A program made the position numbers and the translations under genes. A stretch of 64,000 bases of DNA from UBA1219 sp045601425 (lineage in GTDB: Bacteria; Bacteroidota; Bacteroidia; Bacteroidales; P3), in assembly GCA_045601425.1 (NCBI GenBank), contig JAZRZP010000030.1, positions 74,673 through 138,672 of the forward strand, in the 5' to 3' direction. Of the stretch, positions 26,127 to 34,820 are shown in pieces. Numbering within the stretch: position 1 is the first letter of the stretch; every line of letters starts with the position of its first letter. Under the pieces are notes generated by a model, which was not told the origin of the DNA, did not search any database, and was given only the letters and a program-made list of their open reading frames with translations.

Positions 26127-27023
26127 ATGAACAGATTCCGGGACTTTGTCCTGCCCGTAGCTATTGTACTCGGACTTATATTCCACAGTTACTGCGGATT
26201 CCTTGCCCGATTCGTGCCCTACGTGATTTTCTGCATACTCCTGCTGAATTTCGTTTCGGTTGACCTTAAGAAGATGCGTCTCTCGTGGCTTGACCTCTGG
26301 CTTGCCCTTTTTCAGATTGTGGTGAGTTTGGGCAGCTACCTCCTGCTCATGTTGCTCGGTGTGGACGAGATTATTGCTCAGGGCATTCTGGTCGGAGTCA
26401 TCTGTCCCGTAGCCGCCTCGGTAGTGGTGATATCGTGCATACTCGGTGCCAACCGCGAAACCGTAACCACATACACAATTTTGGGCAATCTGATGGTGAC
26501 CGTCGTGGCTCCGGTTTACTTTTCGTTCATAGGTGTGCAGCAGGACATGCCGTTCTGGGATTCCTTTCTGCTGATTCTTGGAAAGACGGCGCCGATAATA
26601 GCACTGCCCTTCTTCCTTGCCATTGTGCTCCAATACTATATGCCTAAGGTCAACGGATTCCTTGCCCGATACCGTGGGCTGTCGTTCTATATGTGGGCCG
26701 TTGCCCTGTTCGTAACCTTGGGGCAGACCATCGATTTCATGTTCCTGAAAGGAGAAGAGAATCTGAGTTCCATAATATGGCTCGGTGCCGTTTCGATAGT
26801 TTTCTGTGCCGTCCAGTTCGGATTCGGCAAATGGCTTGGCAGCAAGTACAGCGACCGTATGGCCGGCGGGCAGTTGCTCGGACAGAAAAATTCCGCCATG
26901 GGAATATGGCTTGCCAACATGTACCTGAACCCGCTGGCCGCAGTGTTTCCTGCCCTTTATTCTGTATGGCAGAACCTCTTCAACAGCTGGCAGCTCTGGA
27001 TGCACGACAGAAAGCAACGCTGA
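26127..27023 (+). CDS. Bile acid:sodium symporter (BASS) family transporter
   Basis: A 298-residue membrane protein with about nine or ten hydrophobic helices. The conserved GVICPVAASVVVISCILGAN segment (about 92-111) and the C-terminal GQKNSAMGIWLANMYLNP with downstream FPALYSVWQNLFNSW are characteristic of bacterial BASS-type transporters. The substrate is unknown; in this family it ranges from bile acids to pantoate and other organic anions. It lies downstream of the secreted protein gene on the same strand. Confidence 0.85.
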   Translation: MNRFRDFVLPVAIVLGLIFHSYCGFLARFVPYVIFCILLLNFVSVDLKKMRLSWLDLWLALFQIVVSLGSYLLLMLLGVDEIIAQGILVGVICPVAASVVVISCILGANRETVTTYTILGNLMVTVVAPVYFSFIGVQQDMPFWDSFLLILGKTAPIIALPFFLAIVLQYYMPKVNGFLARYRGLSFYMWAVALFVTLGQTIDFMFLKGEENLSSIIWLGAVSIVFCAVQFGFGKWLGSKYSDRMAGGQLLGQKNSAMGIWLANMYLNPLAAVFPALYSVWQNLFNSWQLWMHDRKQR

Positions 27024-27096
27024 AACCTTGTTTCCTGCCCGATACATTCGCAATTCATGAGTATCGTATAATGACGGGTGGTCAGCACTGCATTCA

Positions 27097-28026
27097 TCAC
27101 ACGCGAGGTTCATCTTCCATATATAACAGGTCTTTCAGCTTGTCCAGCTCGGGATTTTTATCCAGCATGTGCTGGTAATTATATTCGGGAAATGGACTCT
27201 CCACCGGTTCAATTTCACCAGCATCTTCATACGCATCTTCGGGAATGATGTCGGGGGTGTCGGTTGGTGTCGGGAAGAATCCGTCTTCGAAGCATTCGAG
27301 CTTTTCGAGTTCTTCTTTCCAATCGTCAAATTCGTCATTGGGATAATCAGGGTCGGCACATTTCTTTATTGTACGGATAAAATCCGCGACCCCATGCCCT
27401 CTGGAGGACGGTGATCGACCGATTTTCGGCAATTCGAACACGATTTTTCTGACCTTTGCTTCAAATTCGAGCAATTCGAGCAACAGCCCGCGTAAGCCGA
27501 GCTGTCCCATTGCCCATATCATGATGTCCCAGCCCTTTAAATACGTGAACATGGTGATGTCGTGTACGCAAATGGCATTGAACTGGTCGGGGTGCAACGA
27601 CATCAGGTACCTGTGAAGATACGGACGCATCTCCTCTTCGGTAACTTTGGCTCCGAGTTTGGCTTTGACATAGAACAGGTTGGGAACGGTGAGCCGGCTT
27701 TCATCTATCACGAAATCTGGATGGCTGCCGACTCTCGCACATACGAATTCATAACCCACGGATTCCGACAGCGGCTCCTGTTCCTGCAGCACGAATTCGA
27801 CGGGCAAAAAAGCGATCACGACTTTTCCCAACGATGGATTGTGTGTCTGACACCACCTTTCGGCCACGATTTTCGAGAGTTCCGGTACCCAGTCGTTCTT
27901 CAACCTCCTCGATGCCCATTCGATATCACTTCTGGATGCCGAAAGGAATGCCTTGAGGATTTTCTTCTGGTCGTTGTACGACTGCAATGGGTACCTTCTG
28001 CGCAGTTCTGCACGCGAGATGACCAC
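27097..28026 (-). CDS. Frameshifted conserved hypothetical, C-terminal part
   Basis: The open frame encodes 309 residues from a GTG codon, but clear coding sequence continues upstream of that GTG (LSTLLRHFADKKGG...), in the -1 frame relative to the ORF at 28056-28313. The two together read as one protein of about 400 residues. The body is helical (SYNDQKKILKAFLSASRSD, MSLHPDQFNAICVHDITMF), with an acidic C-terminus. I recall similar Bacteroidales hypotheticals but no named domain. The join is an A7 run (28089-28095). Confidence 0.6.
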   Translation of the reverse strand: MVISRAELRRRYPLQSYNDQKKILKAFLSASRSDIEWASRRLKNDWVPELSKIVAERWCQTHNPSLGKVVIAFLPVEFVLQEQEPLSESVGYEFVCARVGSHPDFVIDESRLTVPNLFYVKAKLGAKVTEEEMRPYLHRYLMSLHPDQFNAICVHDITMFTYLKGWDIMIWAMGQLGLRGLLLELLEFEAKVRKIVFELPKIGRSPSSRGHGVADFIRTIKKCADPDYPNDEFDDWKEELEKLECFEDGFFPTPTDTPDIIPEDAYEDAGEIEPVESPFPEYNYQHMLDKNPELDKLKDLLYMEDEPRV

Positions 28027-28055
28027 CTTTCCGCCTTTCTTGTCGGCAAAATGTC

Positions 28056-28313
28056 TCAGCAGTGTTGAAAGCGGTTCATTACGCTGTGTTTTTTTCCGGA
28101 ACCACGCAGATAGTATAATGCAAGGTCATAAGGTTCCCCGTCGATAGCATAATTTGCTGCTATCCACTCCAGCTGCTCTTTTGAGAATGTTCCGACGATG
28201 GCTTTTTGTATTTTTATGGTGTCTATGTTCGGAGAGGCGTTTACGGGTGTTTCCTCACATGCCGTGTCGTACGTTTCCCGCAGGATTTTGATTGTTTCTT
28301 CAAAATTCTTCAT
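28056..28313 (-). CDS. Frameshifted conserved hypothetical, N-terminal part
   Basis: The first 85 residues of the split gene (MKNFEETIKILRETYD ... LALYYLRGSGKK, then an out-of-frame tail). Starting from ATG 28311-28313, it runs to the A7 homopolymer and stops soon after in this frame; restoring one A joins it smoothly to the downstream frame. It may be an authentic pseudogene, a sequencing or assembly indel, or a programmed frameshift. The start is supported by a TAnnTTTG box 22 bp upstream. Confidence 0.6.
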   Translation of the reverse strand: MKNFEETIKILRETYDTACEETPVNASPNIDTIKIQKAIVGTFSKEQLEWIAANYAIDGEPYDLALYYLRGSGKKHSVMNRFQHC

Positions 28314-28332
28314 TTTTTCAATTTTAATTTTC

Positions 28333-28406
28333 TGCAAAGTTACGAATTTTTCCGGCAATCGTCCCCTTTTGCCGCAGAAAAAATCGGAAAAAGTTTTCAA
28401 CAATGG
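28333..28406. repeat. 74-bp direct repeat, copy 1 (left side of the R-M cassette)
   Basis: It matches 31050-31123 at 73 of 74 positions in the same orientation. The copy includes the promoter of the split gene (minus-strand TAACTTTG at 28335-28342). The two copies bracket the restriction-modification genes and a long palindrome. Confidence 0.93.
28335..28342 (-). promoter_or_regulatory. -7 element of the split gene
   Basis: TAACTTTG on the minus strand, 22 bp before the start codon and inside repeat copy 1. No spaced TTTG is apparent. Confidence 0.5.
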
Positions 28407-28486
28407 CAAAATATTAACAACAGTTGAATTGTTCCAATAATAAGTTCAAATCAAGTCCATGATACAGAAACAATGGTAATATTATC

Positions 28487-29254
28487 TTATATCGACAAAA
28501 TACGATACGCGACTTTTTTTGCGAACTTCTCGTAGTCATTGTAAATGACCGCAGGAGAGAAATTCCCATATTGTCCTTGAGACTCACTTACTGCTATTTC
28601 TGACAAATCCGAATAATATTCAACGTATTCTTTTTTGTTTGTAACATCTTGTTCAATATCCGGCAAGTGTATAACAAACAACAATGTTTTGTCCGGTGTA
28701 TGAATGAATGTATCCGTATTGTCTTGTGACAACTTCAAATATTTCACTGAATTGTGTTCGGTAAATTTTTCCCATTTCGATATATCGCCGGCCTTATAAA
28801 GTTTCGTTGTTTTTTTTGTATAATACGGCATTTTATCTGGAATTATGAATATTTGGAAATATGGGATGTTGGCACATCGAATATTAGCCGTTTCGCCCAA
28901 CATATTTTCAAAATAATTATTTGAATTCTGAGCATAATTCTGCATTACAAACTTTACTGCTATACCAGCTATCGGATGACCATTTTTCAAAATTGTTATA
29001 TCGACTTTTTTATCTATGTAACGCCCGTTAACTTTAGCTTCCTGACCATTTCCCACACCAAGTGACATTACCGAATACTGCCGACTATCGTCCGTATTTA
29101 ATCTTGACAATATATCTTTCGCAATTGCCGCGTGCAGAACACTTAATTTACTGTCATTTCCACCATTTCGCGAAGCATCTTTGCCTTGTCTATTGTCTCT
29201 CAAAAACTTTTTAAAAGAGTTCGAGATTACCATTAAAAATTCTTGATTGTCCAT
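28487..29254 (-). CDS. Putative type II restriction endonuclease
   Basis: A 255-residue protein with PD-(D/E)xK-like features: KKVDITIL (about 81-88) followed after a short spacer by AVKFVMQNYAQNSNNYFENML (about 100), where charged residues of a D...(E/V)xK site are expected. The NYxQNxNNYFExMxGETxNIR pattern resembles restriction enzymes that pair with N6-adenine methylases. Its gene overlaps the methyltransferase gene by 44 bp, the arrangement usual for a type II restriction-modification pair. Recognition sequence cannot be read from the sequence. Its low G+C fits recent transfer. Confidence 0.72.
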   Translation of the reverse strand: MDNQEFLMVISNSFKKFLRDNRQGKDASRNGGNDSKLSVLHAAIAKDILSRLNTDDSRQYSVMSLGVGNGQEAKVNGRYIDKKVDITILKNGHPIAGIAVKFVMQNYAQNSNNYFENMLGETANIRCANIPYFQIFIIPDKMPYYTKKTTKLYKAGDISKWEKFTEHNSVKYLKLSQDNTDTFIHTPDKTLLFVIHLPDIEQDVTNKKEYVEYYSDLSEIAVSESQGQYGNFSPAVIYNDYEKFAKKVAYRILSI

Positions 29255-30659
29255 ATTTTTCTGATAATTTATAATTTAAATATTGTTCTAAATCTTTGGA
29301 TGTAAACGTATAATAGCCCCCACTTTTATAATTTTTTAGCAATGCTATATAATTGACAAACTCTTGAGAAACAATCAAGTCTCTTATTATTTCAAATGGT
29401 TCATCCGTCAATATATAAAGTCCGCTATAAACACCTTTTCCTACTTCCACTCTTTCCAATTTTATACTGGAAACATCCTTCACGATGGTATTTATAGCGA
29501 TTTTGTCTGTAAAAACGTCCTTTAATGCCTGAGTTCGTCCGAATAGGTACCAAGATTTGTTATTTTCGATATCTCGTTTACTTAATTTGTCCACATTTTT
29601 CTGTAAATGGGAAAACGCATTTTTATTCTTTCGGAAATCTTCAAGTGACAAAGGTCTTCCTTTTTCATCATATGGAAAAACACACTTCAACCATTTACCA
29701 GTAGATGCTTTAAGAACATCAATCGTTCCATCAACAAAACCGAAATCACCGATAAAAACATTATCTGCAAGGGTTGCAAATCCATTTTTTACAGATACAT
29801 AATGATATGCCGTACCTGTTTTGATTTTCTTCAAAAGTTTCAAATTCTGATTCGAAGACAGATAGAAAGAATCATTTATGCAAAAGCTATTCAAGGAAAT
29901 GTTTTCTTGGAATTCTGGCAATAGTTCTAACTCGTCGTACCTATAATATTGTGTAAAATCAACAGGATTGGTTTCAAATCTTGAAATCAACGTATATGTG
30001 GTGGCCTCAAATGGTTGGAAATGTTCCAAATCAACAACACCTGAAAGATTTTGATGTTGAATTATGTATGAACGTAAAATTTGTCCAGCTTTACTGCTCA
30101 GCCATGAACTAGGGGTTATCAGGCACATTCTGCCGTTCTTTGAAAGCATATTAAATCCTATTTCGAAAAACACAATGAACAAGTCCGTCATACCTCCAGA
30201 AGAAAAACGGTATTTTTTCACCAAGTCATAACTATCCTCTAAATTATGGACCCTGACATATGGTGGATTTCCAAATACAAAATCCATTTTACCATTGAAA
30301 ATATCAATTTCCAAAGTGTCTGCATTCTTTACATTCCAATCCACACCTTCAATGTCATATTTTGCAACCGTACAATCTAAATTATTGAGACATTTTTTCC
30401 ATTCCGTTTCATCCAATTCTATTCCATGTACATATTCTTCCAAATCCTTTTTTAACATTTCTGGATTACTGTTATTTTGGAAAAATTCCAAACAATATCT
30501 TTCTACTATTTCGCTCAAAAAAGCACCGTCTCCACAGCTGTTATCAATAACATGCTTTTTCAAAATTACGGGAGAATAATACCCTCCGAAATTCAAGATA
30601 TTCTTAACTAAATAGTCAGGCGTATAAACCCGACCATGACATTTTACTGCCTTGGCCAT
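29211..30659 (-). CDS. Type II N6-adenine DNA methyltransferase
   Basis: Methylates adenine in its recognition site to protect host DNA. The SAM-binding motif I (DNSCGDGAFLSEIVERY, about residues 37-53) and catalytic motif IV NPPYVR (about 134) define an N-6 gamma-type enzyme of the Eco57I/TaqI class, with a C-terminal target-recognition region. The start is set at ATG 30659 because residues MAKAVKCHGRVYTPDYLVK match this family's usual N-terminus; in-frame ATGs at 30671 and 30740 are alternatives. A/T-rich, unlike neighbours. The restriction gene overlaps its 3' end. Confidence 0.88.
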   Translation of the reverse strand: MAKAVKCHGRVYTPDYLVKNILNFGGYYSPVILKKHVIDNSCGDGAFLSEIVERYCLEFFQNNSNPEMLKKDLEEYVHGIELDETEWKKCLNNLDCTVAKYDIEGVDWNVKNADTLEIDIFNGKMDFVFGNPPYVRVHNLEDSYDLVKKYRFSSGGMTDLFIVFFEIGFNMLSKNGRMCLITPSSWLSSKAGQILRSYIIQHQNLSGVVDLEHFQPFEATTYTLISRFETNPVDFTQYYRYDELELLPEFQENISLNSFCINDSFYLSSNQNLKLLKKIKTGTAYHYVSVKNGFATLADNVFIGDFGFVDGTIDVLKASTGKWLKCVFPYDEKGRPLSLEDFRKNKNAFSHLQKNVDKLSKRDIENNKSWYLFGRTQALKDVFTDKIAINTIVKDVSSIKLERVEVGKGVYSGLYILTDEPFEIIRDLIVSQEFVNYIALLKNYKSGGYYTFTSKDLEQYLNYKLSEKYGQSRIFNGNLELF

Positions 30660-30741
30660 AAGTATCTGCATTTTCAGCTTTTGCAACTTATCGAGAGCCA
30701 CAGGCACACAAATACACAGAATACAAAAAAGCGCAGACATC

Positions 30742-30882
30742 GCTTATTGCATCCTTGGGTATTTGCCGTAACCCGTGTACTTAATAAGTTCTGTCTACGC
30801 TACGCGTAGACATTCGCTGAACTTATTCTTAAAGTACACATCTTTCAATCGGCAAATTTTCAGGATGTCTCGAATAAATAGC
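30742..30882. repeat. 141-bp imperfect palindrome upstream of the methyltransferase gene
   Basis: Nested complementary arms run to a central hairpin: GCTTATT with AATAAATAGC, CATCCT (30750) with AGGATG (30862), ATTTGCCG (30761) with CGGCAAAT (30850), GTGTACTT (30775) with AAGTACAC (30832), AATAAGTTC (30783) with GAACTTATT (30819), and GTCTACGC with GCGTAGAC around loop TAC. Most of its length can form one extended hairpin or cruciform. The rest of 30883-31049 is A/T-rich with no credible gene. Function unknown; see findings. Confidence 0.85.
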
Positions 30883-31049
30883 AAACGCTATATTAATAAT
30901 ATTCTTCTATATTTTTATTTTATCTTATCTTCTTTTTTTATTTTCACAACGACATCTAATATCGCGGTATTTTTATTAAATTACTTATATTCAAATCTTT
31001 ATACAATATTTTAACTCTTCAAAACCTTAATTATCTCTCGGTTTCAGTT

Positions 31050-31123
31050 TGCAAAGTTACGAATTTTTCCGGCAATCGTCCCCTTTTGCCGCAGAAAAAA
31101 TCGGGAAAAGTTTTCAACAATGG
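31050..31123. repeat. 74-bp direct repeat, copy 2 (right side of the R-M cassette)
   Basis: Near-identical to 28333-28406 (one difference). Its minus-strand TAACTTTG (31052-31059) points towards the methyltransferase gene, about 390 bp away, and could drive the restriction-modification operon. Confidence 0.93.
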
Positions 31124-31157
31124 AAAAAAGAAAAGGCGGCTTTTTCAAGTCGCCCTT
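31124..31157 (-). terminator. Terminator after the WG-repeat gene
   Basis: An imperfect GC-rich stem (GGGCGAC with GCCGCCT side, one mismatch) and T-rich 3' flank on the minus strand, 20 bp past the stop codon. Confidence 0.5.
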
Positions 31158-31173
31158 CCAACAATTTGCCAAA

Positions 31174-31689
31174 CTATTTCTTCTTTGATTTTTTCTCTAT
31201 CGTGCGTTCTTCGTCGATGAATTCCTTCACGTTGCGGTCAAGATGTCCGCGGATTTCCTTGTTGCCCTGACGGATTTTGAAAGTGTACTGTCCTGCATGA
31301 ATGCGGACTTCATCGTATTTGAACTCAGTAATCGGCACGCCCTGTATGGTAACGAAGGCCCACTTTCCGCCCTTGCGTACTGCACCGAGTACGTAAGGAT
31401 AAACATACTGCGTGTAGTCGATACAAGTCTGGACTTCATCGTAAACTATTTCCACGAGTACTTCACCGTGGTATCCGGCCATGCCCCATTTGCCACGCAT
31501 GGAAACGCCGTACATTCCACCGTCCGATTCGTAGAGGGCATCATCGTAGCACGGATCGATAATCCATTCGTCATCGTCGTTCACATACCCCCATTTGCCG
31601 TTGTCGTCCTGCGAGGGATACAGTTTCTGAGCGTTGGCCTGCAGTGTCATTGCCACAACTGCCATTATAAGAAATGCTATTTTTTTCAT
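31174..31689 (-). CDS. Secreted WG (KWG)-repeat protein
   Basis: A 171-residue exported protein. The signal peptide (1-20, LQANAQ) is followed by three WG-type repeats, recognised by DNGKWGYVNDDDEWIIDPCYDDAL, MRGKWGMAGYHGEVLVEIVYDEV and KGGKWAFVTIQGVPITEFKYDEV, then a lysine-rich tail. WG repeats form short beta hairpins of unknown function and are frequent in Bacteroidota surface proteins. It lies 60 bp downstream of glnS on the same strand. Confidence 0.88.
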   Translation of the reverse strand: MKKIAFLIMAVVAMTLQANAQKLYPSQDDNGKWGYVNDDDEWIIDPCYDDALYESDGGMYGVSMRGKWGMAGYHGEVLVEIVYDEVQTCIDYTQYVYPYVLGAVRKGGKWAFVTIQGVPITEFKYDEVRIHAGQYTFKIRQGNKEIRGHLDRNVKEFIDEERTIEKKSKKK

Positions 31690-31749
31690 TGTCTAACGGT
31701 TTTTGATTTTCAATATTGATGTATGTTTGTCACGTTTTCTGCAAAAAAA

Positions 31750-33432
31750 TTACGCGTTCATCTTTGCCCAGCTGTCCTTCAGTGTACATGCACGGTTGAA
31801 CACCAGATGTCCGGGAGTGCTGTCCCTGTCCACGCAGAAGTAACCCAGCCGCTCGAACTGTACTTTGTCCATGACTTGAAGCTTGCCGAGTTCCGGTTCG
31901 AGTTTGCAGTTGTGCAGTACCTTGAGCGAATCGGGATTAAGGTTTTCGAGGAACGAGTGGCCTTCTTCCACGTCGTCGGGATTTTCGGCCTTGAAAAGGC
32001 GGTCGAACAGACGCACTTCGGCTTTGATGGCATGCTGTGCCGAAACCCAGTGTATGGTTCCCTTCACCTTTCTTCCGTCGGGAGAATTGCCGCCTTTCGA
32101 AGCAGGGTCGTAGGTGCAGTGTATTTCCACGATTTCACCGTTGGCGTCCTTCACAACTTCCTGACAGGTAACGAAATATGCATATCTCAGACGGACTTCC
32201 TGACCGGGAGCCATGCGGAAATATTTCTTGGGAGGATTTTCCATGAAATCATCGCGTTCAATGTAGAGTTCGCGTGTAAACGGCACCTGTCTCGTTCCTG
32301 CCGACTCGTCTTCGGGATTGTTCACGGCGGAAATCATTTCCACCTGATTTTCGGGATAGTCCGTTATTACCACCTTGACGGGGTTCAGGACGGCCATCAT
32401 TCGTGGGGCTATCTTGTTGAGGTGTTCGCGCAGGCTGAATTCCAGAAGCGAATAGTCGATTATGTTGTCGCGTTTTGCCACACCTATGCGGTCGCAGAAA
32501 TTGCGTATCGCTTCGGGAGTGTAGCCACGACGGCGGAATCCGCAGATGGTCGGCATGCGGGGATCGTCCCAGCCGCTGACATGACCTTCCTTTACCAATT
32601 GCAGGAGCTTGCGCTTGCTCATCACCGTGTAGTTGATGTTGAGACGGGCGAACTCATACTGATGCGAGGGGAATATGCCGAGCTGGCTTATGAACCATTC
32701 GTACAGCGGGCGGTGTATGTCGAATTCCAGCGTACAGATGGAGTGTGTAATGTTTTCTATCGAATCGCTCTGGCCGTGGGCATAGTCGTACATCGGGTAT
32801 ATGCTCCACTTGTTTCCTGTGCGGTGATGTTCGGCATGAAGTATGCGGTACATTATGGGGTCGCGGAACTGCATGTTCGGGTGAGCCATGTCGATCTTGG
32901 CACGGAGCACCTTGGAGCCGTCGGGAAATTCGCCGTTTTTCATTCTCTCGAAGAGGTCGAGGTTTTCTTCTACCGAACGGTTGCGATAAGGGCTGTCGGT
33001 ACCCGGCACGGTAACGGTGCCGCGGTTCTTGCGTATCTCGTCGAGTGTCTGGTCATCGACGTAGGCCAAGCCTCTTGAGATCATGAGTTTTGCCCATTCG
33101 TAAAGCTGATCGAAGTAGTCGGAGGCATAGTGGACGCTGGCCCAATCGAAACCGAGCCAATGCACGTCTTCCATTATGGAATCCACATATTCGGTATCTT
33201 CCTTCACAGGGTTGGTATCGTCGAAACGCAGGTTGGTTTTTCCGCCGTATTTCTTTGCCAGTCCGAAGTTCAGACATATCGATTTGGCGTGTCCTATATG
33301 AAGATAGCCGTTGGGTTCGGGAGGGAAACGGGTTAGTATGCTCTTGTGGGTTCCGTTTGCGAGGTCGTTTTCTATGATTTCTTCAAGAAAATTCAGCGGC
33401 CGTTTTTCTGTCAGTTCTTCAGTTTCTGCCAT
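31750..33432 (-). CDS. glnS: Glutaminyl-tRNA synthetase
   Basis: Charges tRNA-Gln with glutamine. The 560-residue class I enzyme has the HIGH motif in FPPEPNGYLHIGHAKS (about 34-49), FDDTNP (about 65), and the KMSKS-type VMSKRKL (about 268), followed by the C-terminal anticodon-binding beta-barrels. The start at ATG 33432 is chosen because residues MAETEELTEKR precede the family's conserved N-terminus; a TTG four codons earlier is the alternative. Presence of glnS with tRNA-Gln implies direct glutaminylation rather than only the amidotransferase route. Confidence 0.96.
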   Translation of the reverse strand: MAETEELTEKRPLNFLEEIIENDLANGTHKSILTRFPPEPNGYLHIGHAKSICLNFGLAKKYGGKTNLRFDDTNPVKEDTEYVDSIMEDVHWLGFDWASVHYASDYFDQLYEWAKLMISRGLAYVDDQTLDEIRKNRGTVTVPGTDSPYRNRSVEENLDLFERMKNGEFPDGSKVLRAKIDMAHPNMQFRDPIMYRILHAEHHRTGNKWSIYPMYDYAHGQSDSIENITHSICTLEFDIHRPLYEWFISQLGIFPSHQYEFARLNINYTVMSKRKLLQLVKEGHVSGWDDPRMPTICGFRRRGYTPEAIRNFCDRIGVAKRDNIIDYSLLEFSLREHLNKIAPRMMAVLNPVKVVITDYPENQVEMISAVNNPEDESAGTRQVPFTRELYIERDDFMENPPKKYFRMAPGQEVRLRYAYFVTCQEVVKDANGEIVEIHCTYDPASKGGNSPDGRKVKGTIHWVSAQHAIKAEVRLFDRLFKAENPDDVEEGHSFLENLNPDSLKVLHNCKLEPELGKLQVMDKVQFERLGYFCVDRDSTPGHLVFNRACTLKDSWAKMNA

Positions 33433-33467
33433 CTTTACATTCAAGTTTTGGGTTGAGTTTTTTTGTA

Positions 33468-34178
33468 TTAAGCCATGTTGTGGAATACGTTCACCACGTC
33501 GTCGTCATTTTCAAGCCGTTCGAGGAGACCGTTCACATCTTCCTGCTCTTCGGGAGAAAGTTCTCTCATCGTAAGAGGGATACGTTCGAACTTGAAAGAT
33601 TTTATTTCAAAATTGTTGTCTTCGAGATATTTGGATATAGGTCCGTAGTTTTTGAAATCGGCATAAATCATGATTTCGTCTTCATCGCGGAACATTTCGT
33701 CGATATCGTAGTCGATGAGTTCGAGTTCCATCTCTTCCATGTCCAGCCCTTCCTTGCCTGCAACCACAAACGAGCACTTTCTTTCGAACAGGAAATCATT
33801 CATTCCCATTGTTCCGAGTTCACCTTTGCCGCGAACGAAGGCTGCACGCACGTTGGCCACAGTGCGTGTGGGGTTGTCGGTGGCAGTCTCCACCACAATG
33901 GCTATTCCGTGAGGACCCTTACCGTCGTAAACGACTTCCTTATAGTCGCTCGTATCCTTGCTCGTGGCACGTTTTATGGCACGCTCTACATTTTCCTTGG
34001 GCATGCTTTCGTTTTTGGCGTTCTGCATGAGCAGACGCAGACGCAGATTGCTTGCCGGATCGGGACCACCCGCCTTTACTGCCATTTCTATTTCTTTTCC
34101 AATACGCGTGAAAGTACGGGCCATGTTGCCCCAACGTTTCAGTTTTCTTGCTTTGCGGTATTCAAACGCTCTTCCCAT
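33468..34178 (-). CDS. YebC/PmpR-family regulator
   Basis: A 236-residue YebC-family protein; the N-terminus MGRAFEYRKARKLKRWGNMAR and the following DNARLR-like region (GGPDPASNLRLRLLMQNAK, then MPKENVERAIKRAT) are signatures. YebC proteins act as transcriptional regulators in some bacteria and as translation factors for proline-rich nascent chains in others; the role here is unassigned. It lies 35 bp upstream of glnS on the same strand, so a translation-linked operon is plausible. Confidence 0.93.
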   Translation of the reverse strand: MGRAFEYRKARKLKRWGNMARTFTRIGKEIEMAVKAGGPDPASNLRLRLLMQNAKNESMPKENVERAIKRATSKDTSDYKEVVYDGKGPHGIAIVVETATDNPTRTVANVRAAFVRGKGELGTMGMNDFLFERKCSFVVAGKEGLDMEEMELELIDYDIDEMFRDEDEIMIYADFKNYGPISKYLEDNNFEIKSFKFERIPLTMRELSPEEQEDVNGLLERLENDDDVVNVFHNMA

Positions 34179-34306
34179 AATTGTACGTTTTATAAAAATT
34201 ATTACTTTGTTTTACTTTTACAACCGTGCAAAACATCACGCAACACATTGATAATAAGAGTGCTGCAATCCAAAACAACGTTTTTTTCCGGTTTTGCACA
34301 AAATTG

Positions 34307-34338
34307 CAAATTTACGGATTTTTTTTGTTTTCTGCAAG
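34307..34338 (-). promoter_or_regulatory. Probable yebC-glnS promoter
   Basis: CTTG (34335-34338), a 20-bp spacer and TAAATTTG (34307-34314) on the minus strand, about 130 bp before the yebC start. Confidence 0.5.
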
Positions 34339-34664
34339 AAGTTTTTTTTCATGACAGAAAAAAAAAACGGGAACGGAACATGTTTTTTACCTACGATCTT
34401 CTGACACAGAAGTCGCAAACGGACTGTTTACCGGCATTCCGACACGATTTTGCAAAATTTTTGTTTTTCTGTAACAAATGTTAAAACGATGTGTCTATTA
34501 GCGAAAGTCTTACAAGCAACCTAATTCAGACGTGTTTCTCTTTCAAAAGAAGTCTCATGTCTTATTATATAAAACGTAAAGTCGGAAAATTCCGACTTTA
34601 TTTTTTTGTTTTTTTCCGGTGGCTTCCGTCCGGAGAACAAAAAAAAAGGAATCTGCATTTTTTT
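34339..34664. other. Gene-less A/T-rich intergenic region
   Basis: Between yebC and the caspase-fold gene there is no supported coding frame. It holds long T and A runs and a single strong hairpin at 34578-34599. A 34-codon frame (34379-34484) has no start context or conservation cue and is not called. Confidence 0.6.
34578..34599. terminator. Bidirectional terminator hairpin
   Basis: A perfect inverted repeat AAAGTCGGAA/TTCCGACTTT is followed by ATTTTTTTG on the plus strand. No adjacent gene obviously needs it, so it may end an unrecognised short transcript. Confidence 0.7.
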
Positions 34665-34695
34665 TTTGCAAAAATATTTTTTTTTCGTAACTTTG
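34665..34695 (+). promoter_or_regulatory. Promoter of the caspase-fold gene
   Basis: TTTG (34665-34668), a 19-bp spacer and TAACTTTG (34688-34695). The leader is about 120 nt. Confidence 0.75.
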
Positions 34696-34820
34696 CAATT
34701 CGTATCGGATTGAAAGTTTTTGAGCGAAAAAAACAGAAAAGGTAACAATTTCAGACTTTTTCCGTATAAGAAAAATCACTACAGTAAAAGCAGAATAAAC
34801 AGATAAAACACAATAGAACC

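Noticed and set aside
30742..30882. Integron attC recombination site
   Set aside because: Length and folding fit, but the R'' and R' boxes (RYYYAAC/GTTRRRY) are absent and no integrase gene is present.
30775..31014. 79-codon open frame beside the R-M cassette
   Set aside because: It reads through the palindrome and A/T-rich junk with strongly biased hydrophobic residues and no start context.
34379..34484. 34-codon frame in the yebC upstream region
   Set aside because: No promoter, no conserved pattern and heavy homopolymer content.
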